64,000 nucleotides of DNA from Mesorhizobium sp. M7A.F.Ca.US.006.01.1.1. Its GTDB lineage: Bacteria; Pseudomonadota; Alphaproteobacteria; Rhizobiales; Rhizobiaceae. This document shows, piece by piece, positions 16,906 to 25,712 of this stretch. Below the pieces are notes generated by a model. The model was not told the origin of the DNA. It did no database searches and saw nothing but the letters and a program-made list of their open reading frames with translations. Each line of letters starts with the position of its first letter. The stretch's first letter is position 1. Where the stretch lies: assembly GCF_003997935.1 (NCBI RefSeq), contig NZ_RZQL01000001.1, positions 1 through 64,000 of the forward strand. The letters are read 5' to 3'. The position numbers and the translations under genes were made by a program.

Positions 16906-17886
16906 TCACGGCGCAATGATCGGCGAAGCCGCCAAATCCGGCTGGCGCGCCTCCGCCCCGGCAAACGCACTGCCTTCCTCGAACCAGCTTTTCGGCGCCG
17001 GCGCGCCCCACAGCGTCTGGCGCTGCGGGTCCTTGAGGTCCCATTTGATCGGTTCCAGGTCCGGATCGACCGTCTGGTAGTCCGAACAGTAGATCTCGAT
17101 GCGGTGGTTGTCCGGATCACGGACATAGAGGAAGAAGGCATTGGAAATGCCGTGCCGGCCGGGGCCGCGTTCGATGTTCGGCAGATACCCCGTCGTTGCC
17201 ATCAGGTCGAGCAGGTCGATGATGTTGAGCGGCGTCGGCACCCAGAAGGCGACATGATGCAGGCGCGGCCCGACGCCGTTGGTGAAGGCGATGTCGTGCA
17301 CGCCGCCCTTGCGGTGCGTCCACGCCGCCCACAGTCTTCCGCTGCTGGCATCCTCGGTGTATTCGGTGACGCGGAAGCCGAGCTCGTTGTAGAAGGCGAC
17401 GGACTCGTCGACATTGGGCGAGAAGCAGTTGAAGTGGTCGATGCGCAGCGGCTTGACGCCCTTGTAGAGCGCATATTTCTGGTGGATCGGCGGCAACCTT
17501 TCCATCTCAGCGTAGAATTCAAGCGGAATGCCGTGCGGATCGCGGGTACGAAAAGTGCGCGACTGGTAGGGCCGCTCGACCCACTCCACCGCCATGCCCT
17601 TGCCCCTGAAGAAGTGCTCGGCTTTGTCGAGATCCTCGTCCGAGAAGACCTTGAAGCCGAGGTCGCGGGCTTCGGCCGTGGCCCCCCTCTTCAGCACGAT
17701 GCAATGGTGCCCGCGCTCCTCCAGCGCCCTGAGATAGATGGTGTCCGATGTCTCGTCGGTGACCTGCAGGCCGAGCGTGTCGACATAGAAGGCGCGGGAT
17801 TTGGCGAGGTCGGTGACGGCCAGCTCGACATGGCTGAGGCGCACGATGTTGAAGGCGGGGTAGAGATTGGGCTTGGGCAAGGGCAT
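16906..17886 (-). CDS. hpaD: Homoprotocatechuate (3,4-dihydroxyphenylacetate) 2,3-dioxygenase HpaD
   Basis: Extradiol ring-cleavage enzyme giving 5-carboxymethyl-2-hydroxymuconate semialdehyde. 326 residues with two VOC (type I extradiol) domains. The metal ligands fall at His151 (RIDHFNC), His211 (LHHVAFW) and Glu264 (RIEIYCSDY). The C-terminal tail IKWDLKDPQRQTLWG is characteristic of Fe/Mn homoprotocatechuate dioxygenases. This is the type I form, unrelated to the type III HpaD of E. coli. GGAGG precedes ATG 17886. It is followed by a palindromic element before hpaG. Confidence 0.93.
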   Translation of the reverse strand: MPLPKPNLYPAFNIVRLSHVELAVTDLAKSRAFYVDTLGLQVTDETSDTIYLRALEERGHHCIVLKRGATAEARDLGFKVFSDEDLDKAEHFFRGKGMAVEWVERPYQSRTFRTRDPHGIPLEFYAEMERLPPIHQKYALYKGVKPLRIDHFNCFSPNVDESVAFYNELGFRVTEYTEDASSGRLWAAWTHRKGGVHDIAFTNGVGPRLHHVAFWVPTPLNIIDLLDLMATTGYLPNIERGPGRHGISNAFFLYVRDPDNHRIEIYCSDYQTVDPDLEPIKWDLKDPQRQTLWGAPAPKSWFEEGSAFAGAEARQPDLAASPIIAP

Positions 17887-17900
17887 CTGATTTCCTCCGG

Positions 17901-19433
17901 TCAGCCGCCGAGTTTCTGGATGGCGTGCGCCGTCGTCGCGAAGGCTACGTTCTTCGTCTCCATGTAGAAATCGAAGGAATGGTCGCCGCCGTCGCGGCCG
18001 ATGCCGGAATTCTTGACACCGCCGAACGGTGTCGGCAAATGGCGCACATTCTCCGAATTGACCCAGATCATGCCGGCGTCCAGCGCGTCGGTGAAGCGGA
18101 AAGCGCGGGTGACGTCAGAGGTCCAGAGATAACCGGTCAGGCCGTATTGCGTGTCGTTGGCCAGCGCCAGCGCTTCGGCCTCGTCCTTGAACGGAATGGC
18201 GCTCAGCACCGGCCCGAAAATCTCCTCCTGCGCGATGCGCATGCCGTTGGTCACGTTGGTGAACAGGGTCGGGCCGACATAGCAGCCGCCGCCCGGCCCA
18301 TCGACCTTGCCGCCGCCGACGGCGAGCGTGGCTCCCTCCGACCTGCCGATGTCGATATAGGACAGCACCTTCTTTTCGTGCACCGGATGGATCAACGGCC
18401 CGACCACCGTTTTCGGATCGAGCGGGTGGCCGACGACGATGCGCTTCGCCCTCTCCGCGACTTTGGCGGTGAAGCTCTCATAGACCGAGGCTTCGACCAG
18501 TAGCCGCGACGACGAGGTGCAGCGTTCGCCATTCAGCGAATAGATCATGAATACGGCGGCGTCGGCGGCGCGCTCGAGATCGGCGTCGGCAAAGACGATC
18601 ACCGGGTTCTTGCCGCCAAGCTCGAAATGCACGCGCTTCAGCGTGTCGGCGCCTTGTTTCATGATCATCGAACCGGTGCGGCTTTCGCCGACAAAGCCGA
18701 TCGCCTTGATGTCGGGATGCTCGGTCAGCGCCTTGCCGGCATCTTCACCAAGACCGTTGACCAGATTCCAGACGCCTTTCGGCAGGCCGGCCGCCTCGGC
18801 GATCTCGACCAGCAGGCGGGCTGTCAGCGGTGAGAATTCAGCCGGCTTATGAACCACGGTGCAGCCGGCCGCCAGCGCCGGTGCGATCTTCCAGGTCGAC
18901 AGCATGAATGGCGTGTTCCATGGAGTGATGATGCCGACCGGGCCAATCGGAACGCGGGTTGTGATGTTGACCTGGCCAGATGTCCGCAGCGTCTCGCCGT
19001 CGCGGGCTTCGGGCGCACGGTCGGCGAAGAAGCGGAAATTCTCGGCACCCCGCAGCGCCGCCTTGGCCATGAACTTCAGCGCCTGGCCGGTGTCCATGCA
19101 TTCGACGAAGGCGATCTCTTCGGCGCGCGCTTCAATCGCGTCGGCGATTTTGTGCAGCAGCTTCTTGCGTGCCTCGCCCGGCATGGCGGCCCAGGCCGGG
19201 AACGCCGCCTTCGCCGCCTTGGCGGCGCGGTCGATATCGGCAGCCCCGCCGCGCGCGACGCTTGCCAGCGGCTTCAGGTCCACCGGCGACAACGTTTCGA
19301 ACGTCGTGCCGTCGAGCGCCGGCACCGCCTCGCCGCCGATCTGGTTCAACACGCCATCGCGCTTGAAGCGGGCCAGATAGGCCTCGGCCTTGTTCAGATT
19401 GCCTTGCAGGTCGGACATGTCGGGTTCCGTCAC
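17901..19433 (-). CDS. hpaE: 5-carboxymethyl-2-hydroxymuconate semialdehyde dehydrogenase HpaE
   Basis: NAD-dependent ALDH-family enzyme oxidising the ring-cleavage product of HpaD. 510 residues; catalytic Asn173 (PWNTPF), Glu271 (ELGGKNP) and Cys305 (NGERCTSSS). The NGERCTS form of the nucleophile loop is typical of HpaE-type dehydrogenases. GTG 19433 overlaps the hpaF stop by four bases; ATG 19418, five codons later, is an alternative with GGA nearby. It lies 14 bases upstream of hpaD. Confidence 0.93.
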   Translation of the reverse strand: MTEPDMSDLQGNLNKAEAYLARFKRDGVLNQIGGEAVPALDGTTFETLSPVDLKPLASVARGGAADIDRAAKAAKAAFPAWAAMPGEARKKLLHKIADAIEARAEEIAFVECMDTGQALKFMAKAALRGAENFRFFADRAPEARDGETLRTSGQVNITTRVPIGPVGIITPWNTPFMLSTWKIAPALAAGCTVVHKPAEFSPLTARLLVEIAEAAGLPKGVWNLVNGLGEDAGKALTEHPDIKAIGFVGESRTGSMIMKQGADTLKRVHFELGGKNPVIVFADADLERAADAAVFMIYSLNGERCTSSSRLLVEASVYESFTAKVAERAKRIVVGHPLDPKTVVGPLIHPVHEKKVLSYIDIGRSEGATLAVGGGKVDGPGGGCYVGPTLFTNVTNGMRIAQEEIFGPVLSAIPFKDEAEALALANDTQYGLTGYLWTSDVTRAFRFTDALDAGMIWVNSENVRHLPTPFGGVKNSGIGRDGGDHSFDFYMETKNVAFATTAHAIQKLGG

Positions 19434-19816
19434 TTGCCGCGCAGCCGCGGGTGGATTGCGTTTTTCTTCCAGCTCAACACCGGGTCGATTTCCCGGATTT
19501 CGAGCGACAGGGCGAAATGCGGCGTCTCGAACAGGGTGGCAAGGTATTCGCTCACCGCCGCGAAGACAGCCTCGCCGGTCCGCTTCTTCTCGTCAGGACT
19601 GCGGCCGGTGCCGATGCGAAACGACATGTCGAGAAAGGCGTTTTCCGGCAGGCTGTCGGCCATCGCGTAGGCCTCGGCGCGAAAGGCCCGCACCCGCACG
19701 GCGCCGGTCTCGAACAGCCCGGTGTCCAGCACGGTGCGCAACACCAGCGCGCACAATTCGCCCATATCGACCTTGGCATCGAGATTGGCCGAATACTCGA
19801 TGGAGAAGTGAGGCAC
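19430..19816 (-). CDS. hpaF: 5-carboxymethyl-2-hydroxymuconate delta-isomerase HpaF
   Basis: 128-residue tautomerase-fold isomerase. It begins Met-Pro-His-Phe, so removal of Met exposes the N-terminal proline that acts as catalytic base in this family. Length matches HpaF/CHMI (about 126). GTG start; AGGGAA lies upstream at somewhat long spacing. It is the first gene of the minus-strand hpaF-E-D-G-H unit, and a promoter overlapped by a palindrome lies directly upstream. Confidence 0.9.
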   Translation of the reverse strand: MPHFSIEYSANLDAKVDMGELCALVLRTVLDTGLFETGAVRVRAFRAEAYAMADSLPENAFLDMSFRIGTGRSPDEKKRTGEAVFAAVSEYLATLFETPHFALSLEIREIDPVLSWKKNAIHPRLRGK

Positions 19817-19851
19817 GGCGCTTCGTTCCCTGGGTTATTGCCTTGTTGTAG

Positions 19852-19888
19852 TTAACGCGTTAATTACATGCAGCATGCGCGAAGTCAA
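19852..19888 (-). promoter_or_regulatory. hpaF promoter with candidate HpaR operator
   Basis: On the minus strand, TTGACT (19883-19888) and TAATTA (19861-19866) are 16 bases apart and resemble a sigma-70 promoter firing toward hpaF. A perfect 12-bp palindrome TTAACGCGTTAA (19852-19863) overlaps the -10 element, exactly where a MarR-type repressor would block RNA polymerase. Its position beside the divergent hpaR gene supports HpaR as the ligand. Function is inferred from layout. Confidence 0.65.
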
Positions 19889-19997
19889 GTCTTGCATCGG
19901 GCTTGGCGCAACGATACGGGATGGCAGGAATGGGCCCCGGCAGGCGGATTCGGCCGAGGGGAGGCCTGTTTCGATCGCAAGCGTGGGAGGCTCTTTT

Positions 19998-20426
19998 TTG
20001 CTGCCTGAAAATACCCGTCGTTCCCTGCCGATGGCGCTGCTTCATGCCCGCGAAGCGGTGATGGCGCGGTTTCGGCCGATGCTTGCGGCGCATGACGTGA
20101 CCGAACAGCAATGGCGCGTGCTGCGTGTGCTGAGCGAAGCCGGCCCGGTCGAGGCGACGGAACTTGCCGATCGCGCCTCGGTTTTGCCGCCCAGCCTGAC
20201 ACGCATCATCAAGGCGCTCGAGGGACGCAAATTCATCACCCGCAACAAGGCGGAAGGCGACGGCCGCCGCGTCGTGCTGACCATTGCACCCGCCGGTTCC
20301 GCCCTGATCGACGCGCTGTCGCCCGAGCGTCGTGTCATTTATGACGATATCGAACAGCGCTTCGGCCACGAGAAGCTTGAGCAGCTTCTTGATCTGCTGG
20401 AGAGCCTGATCGACGGCGAGAGTTGA
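19998..20426 (+). CDS. hpaR: HpaR, MarR-family regulator of homoprotocatechuate degradation
   Basis: Winged-helix repressor, 142 residues from TTG 19998, which has GGGAGG seven bases upstream and gives the usual HpaR length and N-terminus (LPENTRRSLPMALL). The frame opens earlier at ATG 19875, but that leaves only 11 bases after the operator and adds 41 unrelated residues. The DNA-binding region includes VEATELADRASVLPPSLTRIIKALEGR. Divergent from hpaF. The expected role is repression of the hpa operon, relieved by homoprotocatechuate or 4-hydroxyphenylacetate. Confidence 0.87.
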   Translation: MLPENTRRSLPMALLHAREAVMARFRPMLAAHDVTEQQWRVLRVLSEAGPVEATELADRASVLPPSLTRIIKALEGRKFITRNKAEGDGRRVVLTIAPAGSALIDALSPERRVIYDDIEQRFGHEKLEQLLDLLESLIDGES

Positions 20427-20477
20427 GCCTTTTTGGCAGGCAGATACATAGGCTTGGATATTGGCGAGACCCCATCG

Positions 20478-20665
20478 CTTCGTCATCCTATGGCGGAGCA
20501 AGGAGCGAAGCGACGCGGCGCAGACCATAGGATCCATGCCGGGACTCCTGAGCGTCGCCACGGTGCAGAATTCTGCTCCGCTGCGCCCTACGACTGAGGT
20601 CGCGGCATGGATCCTCGGGTCTCCGCGACGGAGCTTCGCTCCTGCTTCTCCCGTGGATGACGAAG
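20478..20665. repeat. 188-bp palindromic dispersed element, copy 2
   Basis: Same element as at 1021-1207: ends CTTCGTC (20478-20484) and GACGAAG (20659-20665), the block GGAGCAAGGAGCGAAGCGACGC near the left end, GGATCCTCGGGTCTCCGCGAC near the right, and the central palindrome GCAGAATTCTGC (20565-20576). It fills most of the 291-base gap between convergent hpaR and hpaC. The two copies keep nearly the same length and internal order, so they are related by mobility or duplication rather than chance. Confidence 0.82.
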
Positions 20666-20717
20666 TCGGGAAGGCTTCGCCTCCGCGCATAAAATCCTAT
20701 CAACGCCGTCAATTGCT

Positions 20718-21227
20718 TCACCCGCCAAAGCTGCCCAGCCGCGTTGGCTGCGTGTAATTGCGGTCGACATAGAGCAGGGCCGAGCCGCCGCTACCGTGTC
20801 GGACATCGATGACGCGGCCGATCATGACATTGTGCGTGCCGACGACATGCACAGCCTCGATCTCGCAATCGAAATTGACGATCGCATCCGACAGCGCCGG
20901 TGTACCGGAGGTCAGCGTCTGCCAGCGCGCCGAGGAGTAGCGGGCTTCCATATCCCTGGTCGCGCCGGCGAACTTTCCCGCCAGATGCATATGGTCATGC
21001 GTCAGCACGTTGACGCAGAAGCGCCGGTTGGACAGGAACATGGCGGCCTGCGTCGAGCGCCCGTTCATGCACACGAGCAGCGTCGGCGGCTCGTCGGAGA
21101 CGCTGCACATGGCGGTGGCGGTGAAGCCGCCACGCCCGGCCGGCCCATCGGTGGTGACGATGTTGACCGGCGCGCAGACCCTCGCCATGGCGTCGCGGAA
21201 ATCGGTTTTCGAAATCTGCGTGGCCAT
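20718..21227 (-). CDS. hpaC: 4-hydroxyphenylacetate 3-monooxygenase, flavin reductase component HpaC
   Basis: 169-residue flavin reductase that supplies reduced FAD to HpaB. Flavin-reductase-domain features: PVNIVTTDGPAGRGGFTATAM, FCVNVLTHDH, and the C-terminal LLYVDRNYTQP. It follows hpaB after six bases on the minus strand. Length matches the HpaC family (about 170). Confidence 0.92.
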   Translation of the reverse strand: MATQISKTDFRDAMARVCAPVNIVTTDGPAGRGGFTATAMCSVSDEPPTLLVCMNGRSTQAAMFLSNRRFCVNVLTHDHMHLAGKFAGATRDMEARYSSARWQTLTSGTPALSDAIVNFDCEIEAVHVVGTHNVMIGRVIDVRHGSGGSALLYVDRNYTQPTRLGSFGG

Positions 21228-21233
21228 CTGATT

Positions 21234-22778
21234 TCACTCAGCCGTTGAAACAAGCGGATTGAGCCAGGTATCTCCGGTCCAGCCATTCTCGTCATAGTCG
21301 GCCATGCAGGTGTCGACCAGTTCCTCCATCGCCTTCAGCCGCCCGCCGCGCTCAGCACCCTTCAGCACCTGCAGCCGCACCTCTTCCGGCGCGCCGGCAT
21401 AGTTGAGCTCATAGAGCGCGTGGCGACCGCCGAACTCGGTGCCGGTCGCGTCCCACAGCAGCTTCATGATCTTGATGCGTTCGATGTGGCCCATGTCGTT
21501 GGAGCCGCGCACATATTGCGCCAGATATTTGTCGATCTCGGGGTTGTTGAAGTCGCGCACCGATGACGGCAGGTAGATCAGCCCCGAGGCGATCACCCGG
21601 CGCACGGTGTCGATGACGCGCGGATAGGCTTCCGACATGAAAGTTCGGTAGGCGAGTGCCGCTTCCAGATTGGGCAGCACCGCGCCATTCGCCCACGGGA
21701 TCGGGTTGTAGGCCATGGCATTGGAAAAGCTCCAGAACATGTGCCTGAGCGCAATGACCTCGCCAAGTGCCGCCCGGTTGCCGCGGAAGGCATCGCCGCC
21801 GGTGGCGCGCAGCGCCTTGGCCAGCAGGCCGGCGAGGAAATCGAGCTTGACGGCGAAACGCGTGCAGCCCTGGAAGCAGTAGCCATGCATGAAGCCGGAG
21901 GCCGGATGGAAGGACAGGATTTTCTGCGCGTCGCGCAGCACCAGAACGTCCTCCCAGGGGATGAAGACATTGTCGAGCACCAGGATCGCGTCGTTCTCGT
22001 CGAAGCGCGACGACAGCGGATAGTCGAAGGGTGCCGCCACGGTGTTGGCCGTCTGCTCGTAGGAGACGCGGCAGAACATCTTTATCCCAGGTGCATTCAT
22101 CGGCACGATGAACATCACCGACAGCGACGGATCCTCAGTGATCGTCGCCGACCCCTGCGCCAGAAAATTGTAATGGGTCAGCGCCGAGGACGTCGCCACC
22201 ACCTTGGCGCCGGAGACATAGATGCCGGCATCCGTCTCCCTGGTGATGTGGACGAAGACGTCCTTTACCTGTTCGGCCGGCTTGTGGCGGTCGATCGGCG
22301 GGTTGACGATGGCGTGGTTCATGAACAGTGCGGCTTCCTGCGCACGCCTGTGCCAGGACAGCGCATTGTCCTTGAACGGCCCGTACCAGTCGGCATTGGC
22401 GCCGAGCGTGTTCATCAGCGCCGCCTTGTAGTCGGGTGTGCGGCCCATCCAGCCATAGGACATGCGCGACCACTCGGCGATTGCCGTCTGCTGGGCGACA
22501 AGCTCGGCGGAAGACTTGGCAACGCGGAAATACTTGTGGGTGTAGCCGCCCGAGCCGGTGTCGGTCGGCGAGGTCAGCGTGTCCCGTCGCTTGGCCTCAT
22601 GCAGCGCGTCGTAGAGGCGTGCCAGCGACCGCGCCGAATTGCGCATCGAAGGGTGCGTGGTGACGTCGGCAATGCGTTCGCCGTTGATATAGACCTCGCG
22701 GCCGTCGCGCAGGCTCTCCAGATATTCGGCGCCGGTGAACGGGCGTGTTTTATCAGTGCGGAAGTCTTCTGATCGCAT
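21234..22778 (-). CDS. hpaB: 4-hydroxyphenylacetate 3-monooxygenase, oxygenase component HpaB
   Basis: FADH2-dependent hydroxylase turning 4-hydroxyphenylacetate into homoprotocatechuate; 514 residues from ATG 22778, preceded by AGAGGAGGACC. The longer frame from 22820 is discarded for lack of a ribosome site. HpaB-family features include REVYINGERIADVTTHP, THKYFRVAKSSAELVAQQ and GIYVSGAKVVATSSA. Paired with hpaC and divergent from the AraC-type hpaA. Its product feeds the hpaD-E-F-G-H enzymes encoded on the other side of hpaR. Confidence 0.94.
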   Translation of the reverse strand: MRSEDFRTDKTRPFTGAEYLESLRDGREVYINGERIADVTTHPSMRNSARSLARLYDALHEAKRRDTLTSPTDTGSGGYTHKYFRVAKSSAELVAQQTAIAEWSRMSYGWMGRTPDYKAALMNTLGANADWYGPFKDNALSWHRRAQEAALFMNHAIVNPPIDRHKPAEQVKDVFVHITRETDAGIYVSGAKVVATSSALTHYNFLAQGSATITEDPSLSVMFIVPMNAPGIKMFCRVSYEQTANTVAAPFDYPLSSRFDENDAILVLDNVFIPWEDVLVLRDAQKILSFHPASGFMHGYCFQGCTRFAVKLDFLAGLLAKALRATGGDAFRGNRAALGEVIALRHMFWSFSNAMAYNPIPWANGAVLPNLEAALAYRTFMSEAYPRVIDTVRRVIASGLIYLPSSVRDFNNPEIDKYLAQYVRGSNDMGHIERIKIMKLLWDATGTEFGGRHALYELNYAGAPEEVRLQVLKGAERGGRLKAMEELVDTCMADYDENGWTGDTWLNPLVSTAE

Positions 22779-22822
22779 GATGGTCCTCCTCTTAAGCCGC
22801 AACACTAGCGCCCTGGGCATCG

Positions 22823-22852
22823 ATCGGTTATGGACGGAACGGCAAAACCGAT
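22823..22852. promoter_or_regulatory. Inverted repeat between hpaB and hpaA
   Basis: ATCGGTT (22823-22829) and AACCGAT (22846-22852) are exact reverse complements 16 bases apart in the 92-base gap between the divergent hpaB and hpaA genes. A site for the activator HpaA is a reasonable guess, although AraC-type activators often use direct repeats. Confidence 0.35.
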
Positions 22853-22870
22853 TGGACTTTTTCCGGCGAC

Positions 22871-23740
22871 ATGAGCCAGAATTCCATCCCCGACTTCTTC
22901 GTCTATGGCGAGCCGGTGCGGCCGCTCGATGTCGGTTTCCTGCATGTCGAGACCGTGCTTGCGCGCAGCAATATCCATCTTGGTCAGGTGGCAGCGCACA
23001 AACATCCGCAGATGGGCCAGATCACCTACTGGACCAGCGGCTCCGGCGCCTATCGCATCGAAGACCAGACCTGGGACTTTTCGGCGCCCGCCGTCAGCTT
23101 CGTGCCGAGCACTATCGTGCATGGCTTCTCGATCGGGCCCGGCACCGACGCCATCGTCGTCTCGGTCGCCGACGGCGCGCTCGCCGCAATCGCCGCTCAC
23201 AGCCTGCTGCCGCTGGACCGGCCGGTCTTTGCCGACGGCCTGCCGCGGCACGCAGCGTGGGCGAGATTGGCGGCGGTGCTGGAGATGATCGCCGCCGAAT
23301 ACGCCGAGGCGCAGGCCGGCAATGACAGGGTACTGCCGGCGCTGATCGCCGTCGCGCTCTCCCACATTGCGCGCCTCAGCCCCGGCGTGACCGCTGCCGC
23401 AACCTCTTCCGACGCTTCGCTGGCGCTAGGGCTGCGCCGGCTCGCCGACGCACATTTCCGCGACAACTGGCCTGTCGACCGCTACGTCGAGGCGCTGGCA
23501 ACGACACCGCATCTTCTCGACAAGGCTGCCCATGCGGTTCTGGGCGCCGGCGTCAAGCGGGTCGTCAGCGAAAGGCGACTGCTGGAGGCCAAGCGGCTGC
23601 TGCTGTTCACCGTGCGCACGGTCGAGGACATCGCCTACGAAATCGGCTTTGACGACCCGGCGTATTTTTCACGGTTCTTTCGCGCGCGGGTCGGCGAAGC
23701 GCCCGCCGCCTGGCGGCGAAAACAGTTGCAGGGCCATTGA
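22871..23740 (+). CDS. hpaA: HpaA-type AraC-family transcriptional activator
   Basis: 289 residues: N-terminal cupin-like effector domain (HKHPQMGQITYWTSGSGAYR) and a C-terminal AraC/XylS DNA-binding domain with two helix-turn-helix units (EAKRLLLFT, IAYEIGFDDPAYFSRFFRARVGEAP). In enterobacteria HpaA activates hpaBC in response to 4-hydroxyphenylacetate; the divergent position relative to hpaB supports the same role. No other function is suggested by the context. Confidence 0.88.
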   Translation: MSQNSIPDFFVYGEPVRPLDVGFLHVETVLARSNIHLGQVAAHKHPQMGQITYWTSGSGAYRIEDQTWDFSAPAVSFVPSTIVHGFSIGPGTDAIVVSVADGALAAIAAHSLLPLDRPVFADGLPRHAAWARLAAVLEMIAAEYAEAQAGNDRVLPALIAVALSHIARLSPGVTAAATSSDASLALGLRRLADAHFRDNWPVDRYVEALATTPHLLDKAAHAVLGAGVKRVVSERRLLEAKRLLLFTVRTVEDIAYEIGFDDPAYFSRFFRARVGEAPAAWRRKQLQGH

Positions 23741-23952
23741 TCTGGCCATGATGGATACGGCCCTTGCGGCCCGCATCCAGTTTCGGGCTAGCGCTCCCGG
23801 CGCGCGAGCCCGCTTCCCAATCGCCAGCCATGATGCAGCCACTGCCAATTTTTCGTGAAGCTGAACGGGTTGATCCGATCGCCTGTTTGCCTAGGTAGAA
23901 AGGGGCGGCGGGCGCCACGCAAATCCGACAATCGGGCAAATCTACAATCGAT

Positions 23953-24441
23953 ATGATATTTTCCTGTGTTCGAAAGCTTGCCCTTCCAGTCCTGTTCGTC
24001 GCCATCCAGGCTTCCTGCGTCGTTCCCGACGATACGTCGCGTATCGCCAAGGTTGATCCGACGGCGGCGGCTGCCCGCAAGGAGATGGTCGGCCTCAGCG
24101 AAGCCGATGTTCGAATGTGCGCCGGGTTTCCGACCGCCACCGCCGACGCCGGCCGATCGGGCCAGATCTGGACCTACAAGCGCATCGTCCAGCGCGGCAA
24201 TCTCAGCATTGTGGTTCCGACTTTGGCGGTCGGCGCGATCCCGGCGGTCGGCGGCTCCGTCAATGTCGCTCCCGGCGGCTATTGCGACACGCAAATCCGC
24301 ATGGTCGACGGCCGCGTCGCCGAAGTTGCCTATGCCGGCGACAACAATCTGCCGAACAGGCGCGACGCGCTTTGTGTCAGCACGGTTGACGCCTGTGTGA
24401 CCTATGCCCGTCAACCGGGTCAGAGGCCGGCGGCCAGATAG
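23953..24441 (+). CDS. Predicted lipoprotein of unknown function
   Basis: 162 residues. The N-terminus has a short charged start, a hydrophobic stretch (LALPVLFVAI) and a lipobox ending IQAS-Cys at residue 22, so it is predicted to be lipidated and exported. The mature part has a helical segment (KEMVGLSEADVRMCAGFP) and a beta-rich part (IWTYKRIVQ, YCDTQIRMVDGRVAEVAY), somewhat like SmpA/BamE-type small lipoproteins, but I cannot assign a family. It is alone between hpaA and the amiC-like gene. Confidence 0.75.
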   Translation: MIFSCVRKLALPVLFVAIQASCVVPDDTSRIAKVDPTAAAARKEMVGLSEADVRMCAGFPTATADAGRSGQIWTYKRIVQRGNLSIVVPTLAVGAIPAVGGSVNVAPGGYCDTQIRMVDGRVAEVAYAGDNNLPNRRDALCVSTVDACVTYARQPGQRPAAR

Positions 24442-24564
24442 CCGGCGGCAGCGAAACGGCGATGACGGTCACGCAAATATCGTTGAGGGCTTGACTGACC
24501 CGCCGGACAGAATACGCTAGTGCAAAATACCGGCTCTGATCGCCGGGCGGCAAGAATGCCTCGT

Positions 24565-24598
24565 ATGCCTCGCCCCTCCGGCGCAGGCTGCGGGGCAT
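24565..24598 (+). promoter_or_regulatory. Leader hairpin upstream of the amiC-like gene
   Basis: ATGCCTCGC (24565-24573) pairs with GCGGGGCAT (24590-24598) in a 9-bp stem with one G-T wobble, followed by a weak T-run (TGTCATTTT), ending 19 bases before the TTG start. An alternative hairpin (GGCA-AGAA-TGCC) overlaps its left arm. The downstream operon encodes an ANTAR protein, which acts by antitermination at leader RNA, so a regulated terminator here is plausible. The textbook A1/G4 hexaloop pair is not evident. Confidence 0.35.
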
Positions 24599-24617
24599 TG
24601 TCATTTTGGGGTCCTGT

Positions 24618-25712
24618 TTGAAACGGCGCATCAAGATCGGCATCCTGTATTCCCGCTCGGGGAGCTATCAGCTCGTCTCCGATGCGTGCCGGATCGGCGC
24701 CATGCGTGCGATTGCCGACATCAACGCCGATCGCAGCTCAGGCATCGAACTGGTGCCGGTCGAGCGCGATCCGCAAAGCAATGCGGACCGCTACGCGACG
24801 CTGTGCGAGGATATTTTCAAGACCAGCAGCGCCCGCCATGTCGTCGGCTGCGTCACCTCGTGGAGCCGCAAGGAAACCATTCCGGTGCTCGAGAAGGCGG
24901 GCGGCATGCTCTGGTACGCCTGCCCCTATGAGGGCTTCGAGGCCAACGAGCACGTCGTCTACATGCACGCCTGCCCCAACCAGCATCTGGTGCCGTTGAT
25001 GGCGCATGTCGTGCCGCGTTTCGGCGCCAACGGCTTCCTGCTCGGCTCGAACTACATCTGGGGCTGGGAGATGAACCGCGTCGCGCGCGACCTGATCGCC
25101 GATGCGGGCGGCAAGGTGCTGGGCGAACGCTACCTGCGCATCGGCGAGACCGATGTGTCGCGTCTGATTGCGGAGATCCGCGCCACGCGGCCGAACTTCA
25201 TCCTCAACAATTTGATCGGCACCTCGTCCTACGCCTTCCTCGCGGCCTACCGCGACCTGGGTCACGAGGATGCCGCCTTCAGTCCCGAGACTTGTCCCGT
25301 CATCTCCTGCAACCTCACCGAAGGTGAGCTGCCGGCGATTGGTGAATCCGGCAAGGGACATCTGTCGGTCGGGCCGTATTTCGCGCCGCGCCCGGCCGCC
25401 TTCGCCTCGTCCTTCGAGGCCTCCGCCTATGCCTCGGTGCAGGTGATGGCCGACGTGCTCTCACGCGATGCCGACGCCGGTCCGGCGGAATTCTCCAAAG
25501 CCTTCGCCGAACGGCGCTTCTCCACCCGGCTCGGGCCGATCGCCATCGACGCCCACTCGCAGCACGCGACATTGCCGGTGATCATCGGGCGCATCGCGGA
25601 TGGCTTCTTCGAGGTCGTCAGCCGCGAAGACGAAGTTGCGCCGGATCCGTATCTGTCGCGCTACGACCCGGCAAAAACATTCGGCCGCCCGCGCCTGAGG
25701 GTGGTGTCGTGA
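24618..25712 (+). CDS. AmiC-like amide-sensing substrate-binding protein
   Basis: Periplasmic-binding-protein fold (type I, Liv-type) of about 364 residues without a signal peptide, beginning RIKIGILYSRSGSYQ. In Pseudomonas, AmiC is the cytoplasmic amide sensor that holds AmiR inactive. Here the next gene, overlapping by GTGA, encodes an AmiR-like ANTAR protein, so the pair is very probably a sensor-antiterminator. TTG 24618 gives the family-like N-terminus; TTG 24606 is also possible. A formamidase gene further down the same strand makes formamide, acetamide or related amides likely ligands. Confidence 0.82.
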   Translation: MKRRIKIGILYSRSGSYQLVSDACRIGAMRAIADINADRSSGIELVPVERDPQSNADRYATLCEDIFKTSSARHVVGCVTSWSRKETIPVLEKAGGMLWYACPYEGFEANEHVVYMHACPNQHLVPLMAHVVPRFGANGFLLGSNYIWGWEMNRVARDLIADAGGKVLGERYLRIGETDVSRLIAEIRATRPNFILNNLIGTSSYAFLAAYRDLGHEDAAFSPETCPVISCNLTEGELPAIGESGKGHLSVGPYFAPRPAAFASSFEASAYASVQVMADVLSRDADAGPAEFSKAFAERRFSTRLGPIAIDAHSQHATLPVIIGRIADGFFEVVSREDEVAPDPYLSRYDPAKTFGRPRLRVVS

